This document shows positions 14,101 through 24,036 of a stretch of DNA of 64,000 bases, one piece after another. This DNA is from Alitta virens. Taxonomy: Eukaryota; Annelida; Polychaeta; Phyllodocida; Nereididae. Location of the stretch: NCBI GenBank assembly GCA_932294295.1, contig OW028585.1:30426720-30490719 (forward strand), in the 5' to 3' direction. Position 1 is the stretch's first letter, and the number at the start of each line of letters is the position of its first letter. Below the pieces are notes generated by a model that saw only the letters and a program-made list of their open reading frames with translations, did not search any database and was not told the DNA's origin. The translations under genes were made by a program, and so were the position numbers.

Positions 14101-16846
14101 ACCATATACGATAAATGTACTGGTAGCAAGTAAGGGTGGTAACACTGTGGCTAAAGATCTCCAACAAGGGCTCTGCGCAATGCACACTCTTGTTATGTCT
14201 GTCCAGCTATTCCATACCGAACACCAACGTGAAAGACACTGCATGTTAAAACCCTCACATGTTCAGCATCTTGCATAGGCGGATGCCTTATTAATTGGTG
14301 GGATTTTATATTAGGAGCCTTGACCCCAGGAAACATGTATTTAATAACAGAACTTTTAATTGCTGGGTGGACAGCAGTAATGGAGTTAAAATGGAGATAA
14401 AATGGCTTGCTGTGGGCCGCAGACAGAAAGCGCAGCACATGAGGCTCAGTCCCTTGAGTTTGAGAGTCGAATACTCTGCCATGGCACCTTACCTGATACA
14501 GACATCACTACTTTTGTGGAGATTGAAGTTCGACATAATTTGGGATTGAATTGATTTCTTGCCGTAACATTTTGGTTATGTTGTAAGGCCATAGGATTTA
14601 TTGTTATACCAGCAAAGAGTGTGCAAACCAACAAATATGTAATTCCTTTTCTTCACTATCTTCAGTAGGCCTTATAGTCTTGTTCCATGGTGAACATATA
14701 ATTGTCTTTTTTTTACAGGTTTATATTGAACACCATCATCGCTACCATTTAAGTGGCCAGAATGTGACGTACACACCTACTGAAAATGGCATCCGGTTTT
14801 CTGCTGTGGTCACTACATCAGCCATATTCCACAAACCAGGAAAGTATCATATCAAGTGCCGAAACAGGAATGGTGACCTCACGAAAACCAAAATTGTGCA
14901 CGTTCCACGAAAACACAGAATAATAAGTGGTATGTACAGTAATTATAGCAGTGCTGATAACATAGTTTTATAAATAGCAATGATGCATGTACACTTTCAA
15001 AATATTTTTTGACTGATGTGGCCAACCAGGATATTGGTTTACCTCAGGCCATGGTTCTTTGTTCTTTTATTCAGCAGATATGCTGGTCGAATGCCGGCTA
15101 ATTAATAATTAAATAGCCAATTTCCTTTTGTTTAAGAAAGTGTTTTTAACTAATACGTAATTTACGTAATGGTGGGTGGGTGGATTAGGGCTTTATGTCC
15201 TGTATTTCTGCACCTGATGGGCTAATTAGGGCAGACTGGGACCATGGCAATGAAATGTAAGGATGAAACAGCCATCAAACTTAGGCTTGACTGGGAATTG
15301 GACCTGGGACCCAATGGTTGGAAGCTCAGCGGAATACCAAGCATTGAGCTATAGACCCCACCCCAACTAATACATAATGACTGACACTGAGACAAGTCTA
15401 TTGTGGTCAAAACAATACCATTAAATCTAAAAAACCTTTTGGTATAATGCCTTAAACTGCTTTAATGATACACATTTTCATTGTTAAGGGGCTAAAGACG
15501 AAACCATTCATCTGTTTAAATATAACTTAATAAATATGGCATTTTGAAGAGCACAATTTTGGGTATTCCCAAAACTAAGTCAGGATCAGGATTTAATTTG
15601 TGATTTTCTAAAAGCATATGTGATCATAATGTTATGATATTTATGGAATTGTTGATGTGATGTCACCATGCTATGAGAAGCTCTGGCCAAGTCTTGATTG
15701 CCAAAATAATTGTTGATTCCAGGGAGGGTCCGAAATTTAATTGGGAGTCAAAAGGTATTGAAGCAAGACTGACAATTTTAATTTAGTGCCCCCCCCCCCC
15801 CCCCCCCCATGTACAACTTCACTGCTTTCTTTGACCCCATACTTGCATACTTGGTCAGTTGTGGTGGGTTGCTTGAACATGGTGTAGTCAGTTTGATTGA
15901 ACAAGCAGTAAAGTATTTCATCTTCTTGTTGATTTGGATCATGGCGCTGTCATACAGACACTTGTTGGGCCTATTCTCAACATCCGGGTCTTGCATGTGT
16001 AAAGGGGCGTTCACACTGTCACAAGTGGGGATGGCAAGTGAGTACGGATGAAGAAATGTTTTTACTTCTGCTTATTCTTGTCCATATGTCATTCACTCAC
16101 CGAGCAACTTAAGAATCTGTAGAATGCGCCTGGTCCCTCCAGATCACTCGTGAGTATCCATGGAGAGGGCAAACATTTTTAAACGTGTTTAAAAAATTGG
16201 GAGACGTTTGAAGAATAAAATTGTTTACAATTTACGAGATTCACTTGGCGAGTGGTTGGCAAATGATCTACGGACTTCCGTGGCCATTCGCAGATACTCC
16301 CAGTCACTCGTGCTCACTCATGGGTGCATAGGGGAGGCTGTCCATTCGTGTTTATGACCCGCTGTCCTTCTGTCGACCTTCGGTGTGGGCACTGTACTCA
16401 TCCCTTGCCACTCGTGCCCATCCATACCCCTCTCCTCCTTCACATGTGGACCACTCGCCGAGCGATCTACTAGTGCCTCTCAGACACTCATCGAAAGAAT
16501 ATATACATAATTAACAGCCTCCCTATTGACCACGGGTGAGCATGTATAGTCAGTCTTTGGTGTCCATGGTCACTCGGCTCTCTTACTCGTGATAGTGTGA
16601 ATGGGGCTTAACTGACTTAATTTTCTTGAATATTTTTCTATTTTTGAGCCGACCTATTATTTCCCTCATTTTTAATATACTTGTATTTTGCTATCGATTT
16701 GTAAAACTGAAATTAATTTTCATTGTTTTTCAGAAAAGCACAGTACATACTCCAGCGGGCAGCCATCAGCGAAACACCAACATTTGGTCATTCTAATTGG
16801 ACTGTTTGGCATACTTTTTCAAATTATTTCACCTGTGATGGTCTAG
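2148..16846 (+). CDS. Gene A: secreted/GPI-type protein with two divergent Ig-like domains (six coding exons)
   Basis: Splicing 2148-2157, 2297-2415, 12104-12332, 13041-13141, 14719-14929 and 16734-16846 gives one open frame of about 260 aa. Every junction is GT-AG and phases run 1,0,1,0,1. The N-terminus is a signal peptide ending LGNA|E. Domain 1 (about residues 20-120) carries the Ig cysteine pair in FKCAY and VVRCEA plus at least five further cysteines. Domain 2 (about 120-222) carries TLTCNI and YHIKCRN. No canonical core Trp is evident. The last exon gives a polar stalk, then about 20 hydrophobic residues ending at the stop, with no cytoplasmic tail: a GPI-anchor-type C-terminus, or less likely a tail-less type I membrane protein. 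It is paralogous to genes B and C. The specific function is unknown; cell-surface recognition or adhesion is inference from the fold and the tandem family. Confidence 0.8.
2297..2415 (+). CDS. Gene A exon 2 (signal peptide, first half of Ig-like domain 1)
   Basis: The acceptor is preceded by TTTTTTCTTGCTGCAG; the donor is GTATGT after a phase-0 end. It encodes the hydrophobic core LILLFTLLALGNA and the first Ig strands to FKCAYEGSL. The same exon is at 34803-34924 (B) and 56435-56556 (C), which is the strongest proof that it is real. Confidence 0.8.
2860..4390. repeat. inverted repeat pair built around non-LTR 3' ends
   Basis: About 2863-3010 and about 4080-4215 are inverted copies (over 130 bp). 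Both include TTCTGCACCATTACCATCAA followed by AATAAAGTA(TCTA)n, typical of a retroelement end with a tetranucleotide tail, plus adjacent sequence. A further short inverted match to about 2990-3035 lies at about 4345-4390 (GCAATGGTGCAAGGC). About 1.07 kb lies between the arms. No coding region was seen inside. Confidence 0.6.
4391..6097. other. intron 1 of gene A, no gene seen
   Basis: AT-rich sequence with an 18-base C run near 5410-5427 and scattered short open frames that show no domain, no codon structure and no copy in gene B. I see no functional element. Confidence 0.5.
6098..7620 (+). pseudogene. decayed non-LTR retrotransposon (reverse transcriptase and C-terminus)
   Basis: On the + strand the frame around 6098-6420 reads KAFNTL, YGIRDIPLNWFQNYL, CGVPQGSILG and SADDTNFLF. 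These correspond to the RT motifs D-x-KAFD, the palm helix, GVPQGSxLGP and F/YADD of Jockey/CR1-type LINEs. About 7430-7610 reads HTTRQ and later FNNLPDHIKN and FKSYTI, the usual C-terminal segment of such ORF2 proteins. Stops and frame changes throughout show that it is dead. It lies in intron 1 of gene A. Confidence 0.7.
8537..8657. mobile_element. MITE with TCCCAGATAGCAT inverted ends
   Basis: TCCCAGATAGCATACC at the left and GGAATGCTATCTGGGA at the right are inverted copies around about 90 bp of non-coding DNA. The element at 51242-51347 has related ends, so this is a family. It lies 65 bp left of the hAT element. Confidence 0.6.
9274..11559 (+). pseudogene. hAT-like transposase, interrupted
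   Basis: The first frame runs to 10797. A start at 9274 (MATRSS) is more natural than the upstream ATG at 9196, which precedes an intron-like TTTTTACAG. Recognisable blocks are LLYWDGKLLPDF, a first acidic motif, then VFDTTASNTGLHSGA and LACRHHIFEVIL, an order matching DDE/RNase-H-fold transposases. The frame then shifts after a retroelement insertion near 10640-10790 and continues as 10757-10990, 10997-11266 (stops TAG TAG) and 11278-11556, ending near IEKLFDKK. At least one frameshift and several stops make it non-functional. The superfamily call rests mainly on the 8-bp target duplication and end sequence of the enclosing element. Confidence 0.7.
10635..10785 (-). mobile_element. non-LTR 3' end inserted in the transposase
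   Basis: Read on the minus strand, about 150 bp ends in AATAAACAGTATTC followed by (TGATTC)n, a LINE/SINE-type 3' end with hexanucleotide tail. It splits the transposase frame between SPEQLIQHE and EQHEEMITYY; both sides carry a related ACA(A/G)CATGA stretch that may be the target duplication. Confidence 0.5.
12104..12332 (+). CDS. Gene A exon 3 (second half of Ig-like domain 1)
   Basis: It opens after TTTTTCAG with GAT GGA AGA and ends phase 1 before GTATGA. It encodes the cysteine-rich half of domain 1: Cys in KECLHA, GSCAD, DCFCED, PRCGQ and VRCEA. Compared with 42707-42935 of gene B, I count seven amino-acid-changing codon differences and one silent one. Confidence 0.85.
13041..13141 (+). 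CDS. Gene A exon 4 (first half of Ig-like domain 2)
   Basis: It begins after an AAAATTTTTTTCAG acceptor and ends CAT before GTAAGT. It encodes SAKIEVLEPDCLP, then the B-strand motif VTLTCNI. The frame is open upstream to 12872 through the intron, but the conserved acceptor and phase fit favour splicing. Confidence 0.85.
13160..13365 (-). repeat. non-LTR tail fragment in intron 4
   Basis: TTATAATAATAATAG followed by TTTATTGTATAAAGC resembles a LINE/SINE 3' end with a trinucleotide tail read on the minus strand. The same piece is at about 43770-43840 in gene B, so it predates the A/B duplication. Confidence 0.4.
13366..13903. mobile_element. PIF/Harbinger-like MITE in gene A intron 4
   Basis: The ends GGGGCATTCACACTATCACG and the complement of TGATGGTGTAAACACCCC form imperfect terminal inverted repeats. 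TTTA (or TTA) flanks both sides (13362-13365, 13904-13907). The 538-bp interior is rich in ACGTA/TACGT words and codes nothing. A 78-bp relic of its right end remains in gene B (43842-43919). Confidence 0.65.
14719..14929 (+). CDS. Gene A exon 5 (second half of Ig-like domain 2)
   Basis: It follows CTTTTTTTTACAG, starts GTT TAT ATT and ends phase 1 before GTATGT. It holds VYIEHHHRYH, a possible N-glycosylation site NVT and the F-strand cysteine in YHIKCRN. Against gene B exon 5 I count about 16 replacement and 4 silent codon differences, and the 3' end differs by nine bases. Confidence 0.85.
16003..16608. mobile_element. PIF/Harbinger-like MITE in gene A intron 5
   Basis: Inverted ends AGGGGCGTTCACACTGTCAC and the complement of GTGATAGTGTGAATGGGGCT enclose 606 bp. 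Exact TAA duplications flank it (16000-16002 and 16609-16611), the target size typical of PIF/Harbinger. The interior is a diverged relative of 13366-13903 (shared CTTGTCCATA/TACG- and CACTCGCC-type words). Confidence 0.7.
16734..16846 (+). CDS. Gene A exon 6 (stalk and hydrophobic C-terminus)
   Basis: After TTGTTTTTCAG it continues the phase-1 codon as GAA, encodes a polar stalk (SSGQPSAKHQH) and then LVILIGLFGILFQIISPVMV before TAG at 16844. Small residues, a polar spacer and a terminal hydrophobic run fit a GPI signal. Relative to gene B, the hydrophobic part changes after LIGL, consistent with an insertion in A; GTGCAGTTGCCCTT downstream matches the end of the B reading frame. Confidence 0.8.
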
Positions 16847-17116
16847 CTTTCTCTGCCTGTGGATCAATATGGACCTCAGAGCAAAAGCGAATCATCTACC
16901 AGTTAGTCATTCCAGTTATCTGTACAAGTGCAGTTGCCCTTGATAGTCCTGGGCCTCCTCGTGGCAAGGGTGGAAACACTGAAGATACAAATCCAGTGGC
17001 CAACACAGCCCTAGGGCTCTGCACAATGCATCAGTAGCCCATCCAGTTTTTCCATACCAAGCACAGAAGTATAGAATTCAGGCTTGCAGGATTGTGATGT
17101 GTCATCTAAAGACTTT

Positions 17117-17122
17117 AATAAA
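17117..17122 (+). other. polyadenylation signal of gene A
   Basis: AATAAA 270 bp after the stop codon, with T-rich sequence after it. It is the first good signal downstream. Confidence 0.5.
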
Positions 17123-17429
17123 AATCATTATTTAAGGACTATATTCAGGAATGGTAAACTGCCAAATGATGCATGTGTCATTCATTTAAAATATAAATGT
17201 TTTACCTTGTATTTTTCGTTTATCTCATTCATATTTTAAATCTGTTTTACCTTGTATTTTACCTGAAGACCAGTTATAACTGCTTCATATCTGAATTTTT
17301 TTTTTATTAATAAATATTTGAAATTTTGTACATATTGATCAGATTATATATTTATGATGCCATCAAGAGTCCTATCCGGCCACAACCTTTGGAAACAAGA
17401 CAAGACTACTCTATATCAACAATATTGTG

Positions 17430-17900
17430 GGTTTTTGATCCAAAGATGATATCAAGCCATAACTAGGCTTCCATGCTTTTTCTGTGAGTGACACCACCAG
17501 TGCTTTCTTCCATTAAAGCAAGAAAATCCTGGGTTATGTGAGGCATTCTGTGCTGTGGGAACTACCATCAATGTCAGTCACAAAGTTATTTCAAATGTTA
17601 AGAAGTTTGTGTATATGATGTACAGCAGAAATAGTGAATCTGACATCAACAACATGAGATACAAGTTCTTTTTGCGAAGACTTGAACCTAGATTCCTTAC
17701 AGGTAGTGATGACATAGATATGTTGCCACCGTGTCAGTCATTACTCAAAATTGCCAGGCATTAATATGGAAATCAGCCTATGTTAGAAATCCTGATCTTC
17801 AAAGCCCGAGAGGTTTATGGCTCAGATTTTGATGAGGATGGGAAATTGTGTATGTTTGGACTGATAGTGATTTGGTTCTTTCAGAACTGACTGAGAGTCA
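17430..17900 (+). pseudogene. remnant of the HAFTGSD-type repetitive gene family
   Basis: In broken frames this reads HAFSVSDTTSAFFH, then VKKFVYMMYSRNSESDINNMRY, LPPCQSLL and WKSAYVRNPDLQSP. These blocks align in order with the end of the longer relic at 38220-40563 (HAFTGSDSTSAF, LERFVCAMYG, INKVRFELF). From general knowledge, such proteins are multicopy in cnidarians and many other invertebrates. The central acidic motif suggests a PIN/FEN-like nuclease fold, but I am unsure of the family name. Stops and frameshifts show decay. Confidence 0.55.
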
Positions 17901-18775
17901 GTCACAACTGTTAGAATACTTTAGACAGACATGAATGAGATAAAACTCATGATGACAATGATGACATCAAATTCGATGATAATAATGATGATTAAATAAT
18001 GACATAAGTTAATGTTTGTGATTGCACAGGGGCCTTATCTGATGTTTTTACTGCATTGTAATGTTCTGAATAGAGTATGTCATTCCAACAATGACTTGAG
18101 AACACAATGCCACACAGTATTATTAGGATGTGATGTGTGTAGTGCAATATATGTGCCGTTATTTAACATAGTGGTTTAGCTAATTCAATGTTAATGGACT
18201 AGTTACTGATATTTGGAATATGAAGACCTCCTTGACAGTTTCATTAATGGTAAATTACAATGATTTCAAGGGACTATTCCTTTTGCTGAAACGTTGTGTC
18301 CCTTTTGTTTCACATTGCTGCATTTTGTCATATTGTTGCATTTTGTCGCATTGTCATATCGAAACCTGAAGACCATTGATACCAATTTGTTACCAATACC
18401 TGACATTCAAAGACCTCAGGCTTGTAACATGAATCTGTTACAAAATACTTCTTTATGTTATTCAGTTCAGAAGCTGCTGGTTTATGTTAACAGTTTAAAG
18501 ATGCCATTCATAGAGGAGTAATCATTATAATAATTTATAAGTGCATATTGTATTGCAGGTTACTGATAAGATGTCACACAAAGGATATATAAAGATTGAT
18601 AGTCAGATAAGAAGTTATACAAGGCATAAACAACTAAAGTTGTGTTTAAGCTATCATAGATATATAGTTATACAATTCATCATTTCATAGCTGAATATTT
18701 TCTTACATTTTTACTGAAAACTTTGCAGTTATTTTAAAACAATGTAATTCTTGCATACAGGACTGAAAGATGGAT
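17901..18775. other. no gene seen
   Basis: AT-rich intergenic sequence between genes A and B. Short open frames show no motif and no copy elsewhere in the window. Confidence 0.5.
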
Positions 18776-19460
18776 AACTTAAATAATTTCTAATTTTTTT
18801 AACCTTTTCAAAATATTAAAATATCTGTTACGCCTACAGTTCTAAACCTAATCTCAACTCACTAATTACCATCATGTTATTGTTGAGATTATATTTCACC
18901 CAACAGAAAAATTCTTCCTCCTATGACATCAGGCTAAAACACTATAATTAAGGGTCTATAAAATTCCCAAACAAAGCAACTCTTGCAAACAAAATTACAG
19001 ACAGACAATATGAAAATTTTAGCTGTTTTTTTACAAGTTTTCAAAATATTAAAATTGCTGTTACCCCTGCAGTTCTTAACCAATCTTAAACCAGTTACCC
19101 TAATTTGATAACTACTGCAGTCGGCTTTAAGATGGTATTAATAAAAATGTTATATTGTTACTGACAGATTCATCTTTTGCAGTGAGTGATGATGATAGTT
19201 TTTGGTATTTGTTAAGTGATCTGCGGTCATACAATTTTCAGTATCTTATCATTGTTGAGGTTATATTTCACCCAACACGCAAATTTGTACTCCTGAGACA
19301 TCAGACTAAAGCCCTATAGGTGTTTCTAAATTCCCATGCAAAGCAATTTCTACAAACAAAACTGAAATACAGAAACATGAACATTTTTACAGCTAAATAT
19401 TCAAATTGCTGTTCTTAGCCAATCTCGTGTCAATTACCTTTATTTGATATACAGTGGGAC
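18776..19460. repeat. diverged direct repeats, about 370-bp period
   Basis: ATTGTTGAG(A/G)TTATATTTCACC recurs at about 18880 and 19252, each followed by a related CATCAG(A/G)CTAAA stretch. CTGTTAC(G/C)CCT(A/G)CAGTTCT recurs at about 18833 and 19065, with a poorer third copy near 19405. Nothing coding was found. Confidence 0.5.
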
Positions 19461-20819
19461 CATGCAGAATAATTGAAAACTTCAAACATGAATCCATTTA
19501 CAAAAACATCAATAAACGATTATATTAATACATAATTATGAAGTGTAATAATAATTCAGTTATGGCGTTGGCAGAATGGTGAGGCAGTATGTCCTAACTA
19601 AGAAGAAAAGGGAAAAAAGGTTGGGTGGGAAAATAAATAAAAATAGCAGAGTTGAACATATATGTTAAAGCTGAGGAACTGAGGGGAGTGAGGATGGAGC
19701 TTGAGAATATAGAGGAGCAATTGAACAATTAAAAACAAAAGGAGCTTTGGTATGCAGATTGTACGCTTGGCTTCATGATCAAAACACCATGGGAGCATGG
19801 ACGTAGCATAACGATCAGTGCTCAAACTGGGATATTCAGTTACAATATTTGAGTGAGAAATTTTATTATCTTAAACGAGGCGCAGTTATATATTAGGTAA
19901 CAGTTCATGAAATTTATAAGACCTTGTTAATTATATAATTGAATTAATGTTAGATTGCAGATAGGTTGGATATTGGCCCTTTAATTGTAAAATACACACG
20001 ACAGGTTTTCTTTGAATAGCCATTTTTTATGCTTTTTTCAATACTAGGTTGATTTATAGTTTGCACTATGCACGCCAGGTGGTTTTGCCACATATAATAA
20101 TGCTTTAATGTTGAGAGCAGAACCGTCACGAACACAGCTCCGGCGTAGCAATCTGGGGGAAAAAATTCCATGAAATAGTAATGCATTCTCAACATGACAA
20201 GTGAAATTCCACACTTACCAACGCCAGCCAACTGCCAAGTTTTCCATCAGAGTTGGATTTGATCTCTATATACCTGACTAGGCTTCAGACCCAATATAGC
20301 ACTAAAGACATAATTAACATTATTCTAATCTAAAAGTCGAAATCAGATGACTTTTTCTAAAAGCTGTTAAAATATCTTTTCGAAAATTACAATGTTTTCT
20401 CGGGGTTTTTTTGTTTGTTTGTCCACACATAGTACCATGGGAGACGAGCTTGTCTCCATGATAGTACATAGATTTTTCGCTCCCCCCCCCCCCCAATAAG
20501 ATAATCTTCGCCACTGTTTGCTATTATAGCTTGAACCAATGAGTAATCCTAGTCTCCTACACCACACAGTCATTGCATGTGATACTAGGGTGGGGAAGGA
20601 GGGGTGGGGTGCATTGCGAAGGGCGATAGCCCTGAGGTCTTAATTCAGCTAATTCTGTTCAGGCTAGGGGCAGACCCAGATAAAGTTTTACAAGGGGGGG
20701 GGGTTGACAAATCAAAATATTTCACTAGCTATAACTAAGTGTAGTGTACATACTCTTCAGCAGCAGTTAATTTTCCCTAGCAAAGGGTCATATTAAAAAA
20801 AATTCTGTTTTCCCTAGAC
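19461..20819. other. no gene seen
   Basis: Mixed AT-rich sequence with C and G homopolymer runs near 20482-20493 and 20693-20702. Open frames are short and featureless. Confidence 0.45.
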
Positions 20820-20824
20820 ATGGA

Positions 20825-20985
20825 CATCTTGCTCACAAGGGGGGGGGGGTGCAAGTCGGGGTGACGGAGAAGTGGAGGCGCTGCAAGCAGCTTGATGGAA
20901 AGTCTCAGCCGAGTGCCCCCACCCCCATTACGAGATGTAAAAAACTTGCTCACAAGGGGGGGGGGGGGTGCAAGTCAGAGTGCAC
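20825..20985. repeat. duplicated G-run unit
   Basis: CTTGCTCACAAGG(G)n GTGCAAGTC occurs at about 20830 and again at about 20946, with different G-run lengths and diverged intervening sequence, so it is a short direct duplication. Confidence 0.6.
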
Positions 20986-22140
20986 GACCATGGAGTCACT
21001 ATGTCCATGGCATGACAACACGGCACTCTCAAACAGCTATACTAGGTCAAGTGATATTCATGACCACCAAGATCTGGCCCAACCTCCTTATAAGCCAGTT
21101 GTGTGTAAGGTCCTTCAGACTTGACTCAAACAAACTCAAAGAATACATTTTGAAGCTTTATTGGCCCTGCCCTAGCCAAATGTCCTGCCTATACTCTATT
21201 CTGGACCAAACTGATGCTGCCAGCATCCCTGTAGCCCCCAGTAGCCCACTCTGGCCAATAGGAACCCAACCATACCCCTATCACGTGCTCCCCTTACTGG
21301 GGCATAGTAAATGCCCCACATTCTAGGTCAACAGCCTCACAGAGGTCACTGGGGTCATGGGAATGGGTAACATTCAAAAAACGGATTCCAGGTCATCACA
21401 CTGTCCTCTCCCAATAATGAGGCATGTCCACATGCCTCCGGAAGAGCCCAGAGGAGACCTAATCACCAATGTTTTCCGGGGGGAATTGAGGCAGCATCAG
21501 CAGCGACTTTTAACAAAGTATCCACTACTGGTTAACAATGAGTAGGACGATTTGACAAGCGGTCAGGGCAGACATGTCATAAGCAACAACATTACATCAA
21601 CAACATCAATAACCCACCCCAGCCCAATGATAGCTGGACACAAATACATAACATTTAGCACATAACAAGGCCATTACTGACACAACAATACTGCTTCCCG
21701 TCAAAGTCCACAAGAGTCCACAATGATTTCACACATTTCTTAAAATAGAGAGTCAATTCTCCGGGTCCCTGTCACAGGGCACTAGCTCCAGGGGAGCTGT
21801 CAGTCACACTCCAGAGGCACAGTCCACTCACACAGTCCTGAGACTAGTTACAGTTCATAGCCATACACCGTCTGACAGCTGTCAAACCGTGACCTTGTCA
21901 GGTCATCTGTCAGAATCTGGCGCGTTGAAATCACTACAAAGATGGACACTCCTGCGCATTGAAATCACTACACACAATAATCCAACCAGTTTGGGTATCC
22001 GTTAGGCATTCCACCTAATTAGTCCACAGACCTAATCCGAGGTCAAGTCCACACCTTAGGTAAGCCTAAACCCAACTCTATTGTCATTCCGTGGTAGTGC
22101 CCATGTATTGTGTCCAATATGCTATCCAGGGGCGTATTCT
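20986..22140. other. no gene seen; probable 3' part of the retroelement block
   Basis: Composition rises in GC toward 22 kb. A short duplication GTTGAAATCACTACA occurs at about 21926 and GCATTGAAATCACTACA at about 21957. No LTR pair could be matched here by eye. Confidence 0.3.
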
Positions 22141-22366
22141 GGGTCGTTTTCCGTTGATCAGTTTGCCTGAAGCCTCCACCCTGGAGGACCAGTGACACAC
22201 GTCCTTGTCACCACATGGCCTCCGGGGGGAGCGGTCCAGCTCGTTGTCCAGGGACATTTCCGGTTGGCATCTGGGGGTCGGTGTCTGGGGATGTTATCCA
22301 GGGGGGAACAGTGGGCCCAAGGATCGGGCCACACACCGGAGGCTGGATGGAGGCTTGTGGAAGGAC

Positions 22367-24036
22367 TCAGGGTTTGGACACCCGGCGGAGCTCCTTCCAC
22401 ATCCTGGTGCGCTCCTCAGACATCCTGGTTACCTCCTCCAGGAGGAGGTCAGCCTGTCGTTCACCATCCCGGCGCCTCCTTTTCTCCGACTCCACCTCCT
22501 TCAGGGCCCCATCCCTCTGTCTAGTAACCTCCTCTCGGTCCCGGGGATGGGCCGCAATCTGGGCCCGGGCCCTGACTAGGTCCTTCATTAGGTCCTGGAC
22601 CTGCTCTTCTGGGGTCATCTCCGAAGGGAGTCGGCCCATCCTGTTCTCTTTCCTCTCCCTGAGGGTTCGCTGGGGAGGAGACCCAGTGGCCGGGGCGAGG
22701 GCTCGCCCTGTAGTGGTCATTTGCACCCGGGTCTGGGTGGGCATTGACGGTATCCAGGTCAAGGTGGTGGACATCAGGGTGGGCACCACCTGAGTCCTGA
22801 GGGCGATGGTCTGGAGGCCGGGAGGGACGCATCTGTGTGGGGCCCCCTGATCTCCTCCAGGGCTGTGGCTGCCACAACCCTCTCGGCTTCCCTCCGGGTC
22901 ACCCTGTGTTGCAGTTCCAGGTGGCGGCGGAAGTTGGACTTCCTGTCCGCCACAAACCCAACTGTGCACCGGGGACACTGGTATCCCATGTAGGAGGCAT
23001 GGTGTGAAGTCGCCATGTGGCGACTCAGGGCCTTCCTGGAGGTCACGACCTTCGTACATCGAGCACAAGGGAAGGCCTCCTGGGTCCTCCGGACCGGATG
23101 GACACAGGAAGGGGTGGGGCTGGAGGAAACCTCGCTGGGAGTTGCACTTCCCTCCGCTCCAGCTGGCAATGTGGAGATCCATGTCGTATACCGGTCAGCC
23201 AAGGGAGACTCTTGAGGGGAGGCACTGGGGGACTGGGCCACGGAGACTGGGGAAGTAACAGACAGAGCCCCAATGTCCGGGGCGACAGCGTCACTGGGGG
23301 ACTCTGGAACCAACACCTTTGCCCCAGTGTCGTCAGTACTGACGACGGGGTCTTCTGAGGCCTGGTCCCGGGTTCGATCTTCCTCGTCTTCTGCTGCTGG
23401 GCTGCCTGGCGGGGGTGTGATGGGACTGTAGGGGCCCAGTAACGGGGCCTCCTCGCAATCCCCACCCACCCTGACTGCCTTCGCATAGGTAGTTGCCTGG
23501 GCTGGGGAAGGGGTGGTCCATTGGGCCTGGGGAGACCCAGCATACCACGCCCGGTCGGCCATGTCCCGGAGAACGTCCTCCAGCTGACATTGGGGCCCCA
23601 GTTCATCCCGGATCCATTGGAGGAGGACTGCCCTGTCCTCCTGTAAGGGCTTAGCCCGGACAAGCCGGCGGAAACGAACGAGGTCCGGGGCCTGGCCTGC
23701 CACTCCAATGGGCTCGTATGCCCTGGATTCCATGAAGGCCCACATGTGCTGTTGGGCCTCCTGCTCCCTCTCCACTGTCCAGTACTCCTGGTTGACTGGG
23801 GTTGCCCCCTGTGCGTCAACTGGAGTTGCCTCCTGCTCCAAGACTGGGGTTGCCCCCGGACGGCATGGTGCTGGAGTGGTCCCCTGTACAAGGACTGGGG
23901 TTGCCCCCTGATAGTCCAAGTGGTGACCACAAACAGCTTCCACTTCATTTTCCTCCACTGTCACCTGGAGATCCACTCCTGCAGCATCTAGGGCCTGCAT
24001 GACCACATCAGCCAGCTCACTGCAGTCCATAACCAT
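22367..24036 (-). CDS. GC-rich ORF: C2H2 zinc-finger plus coiled-coil protein, likely retroelement-encoded (frameshifted)
   Basis: The minus strand opens at 24036 and stays open to 22774 (420 codons). The N-terminal part has an acidic head and four GATPV-type repeats (about residues 44-82). A Pro/Ser/Glu-rich middle follows. Two C2H2 fingers come next: CARC-x-HMATSH (about 320-345) and CPRC-x-HLELQH (about 352-378). The natural continuation lies in the frame ending at 22367. There a charged region (ERKENRMGRL, RDREEVTRQRDGALKEVES, RMSEERTRMWKEL) has heptad character, so a one-base shift near 22800-22870 separates the halves. It is downstream of pol on the same strand, an unusual place for gag, and is far richer in GC than its surroundings. 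It could be the gag-like or extra ORF of the Gypsy element, or a separate element's gene. No host function is claimed. Confidence 0.5.

Noticed and set aside
16723..17037. 104-codon + frame across gene A exon 6
   Set aside because: Different frame from the phase-1 splice; the frame ending at 16846 gives the stalk and hydrophobic tail shared with gene B.
20849..21326. Overlapping + frames near G runs
   Set aside because: Arise from homopolymers and a local duplication; no domain.
22192..22793. Several + strand frames up to 192 codons
   Set aside because: Shadows of the GC-rich minus-strand ORF, with low-stop composition on both strands.
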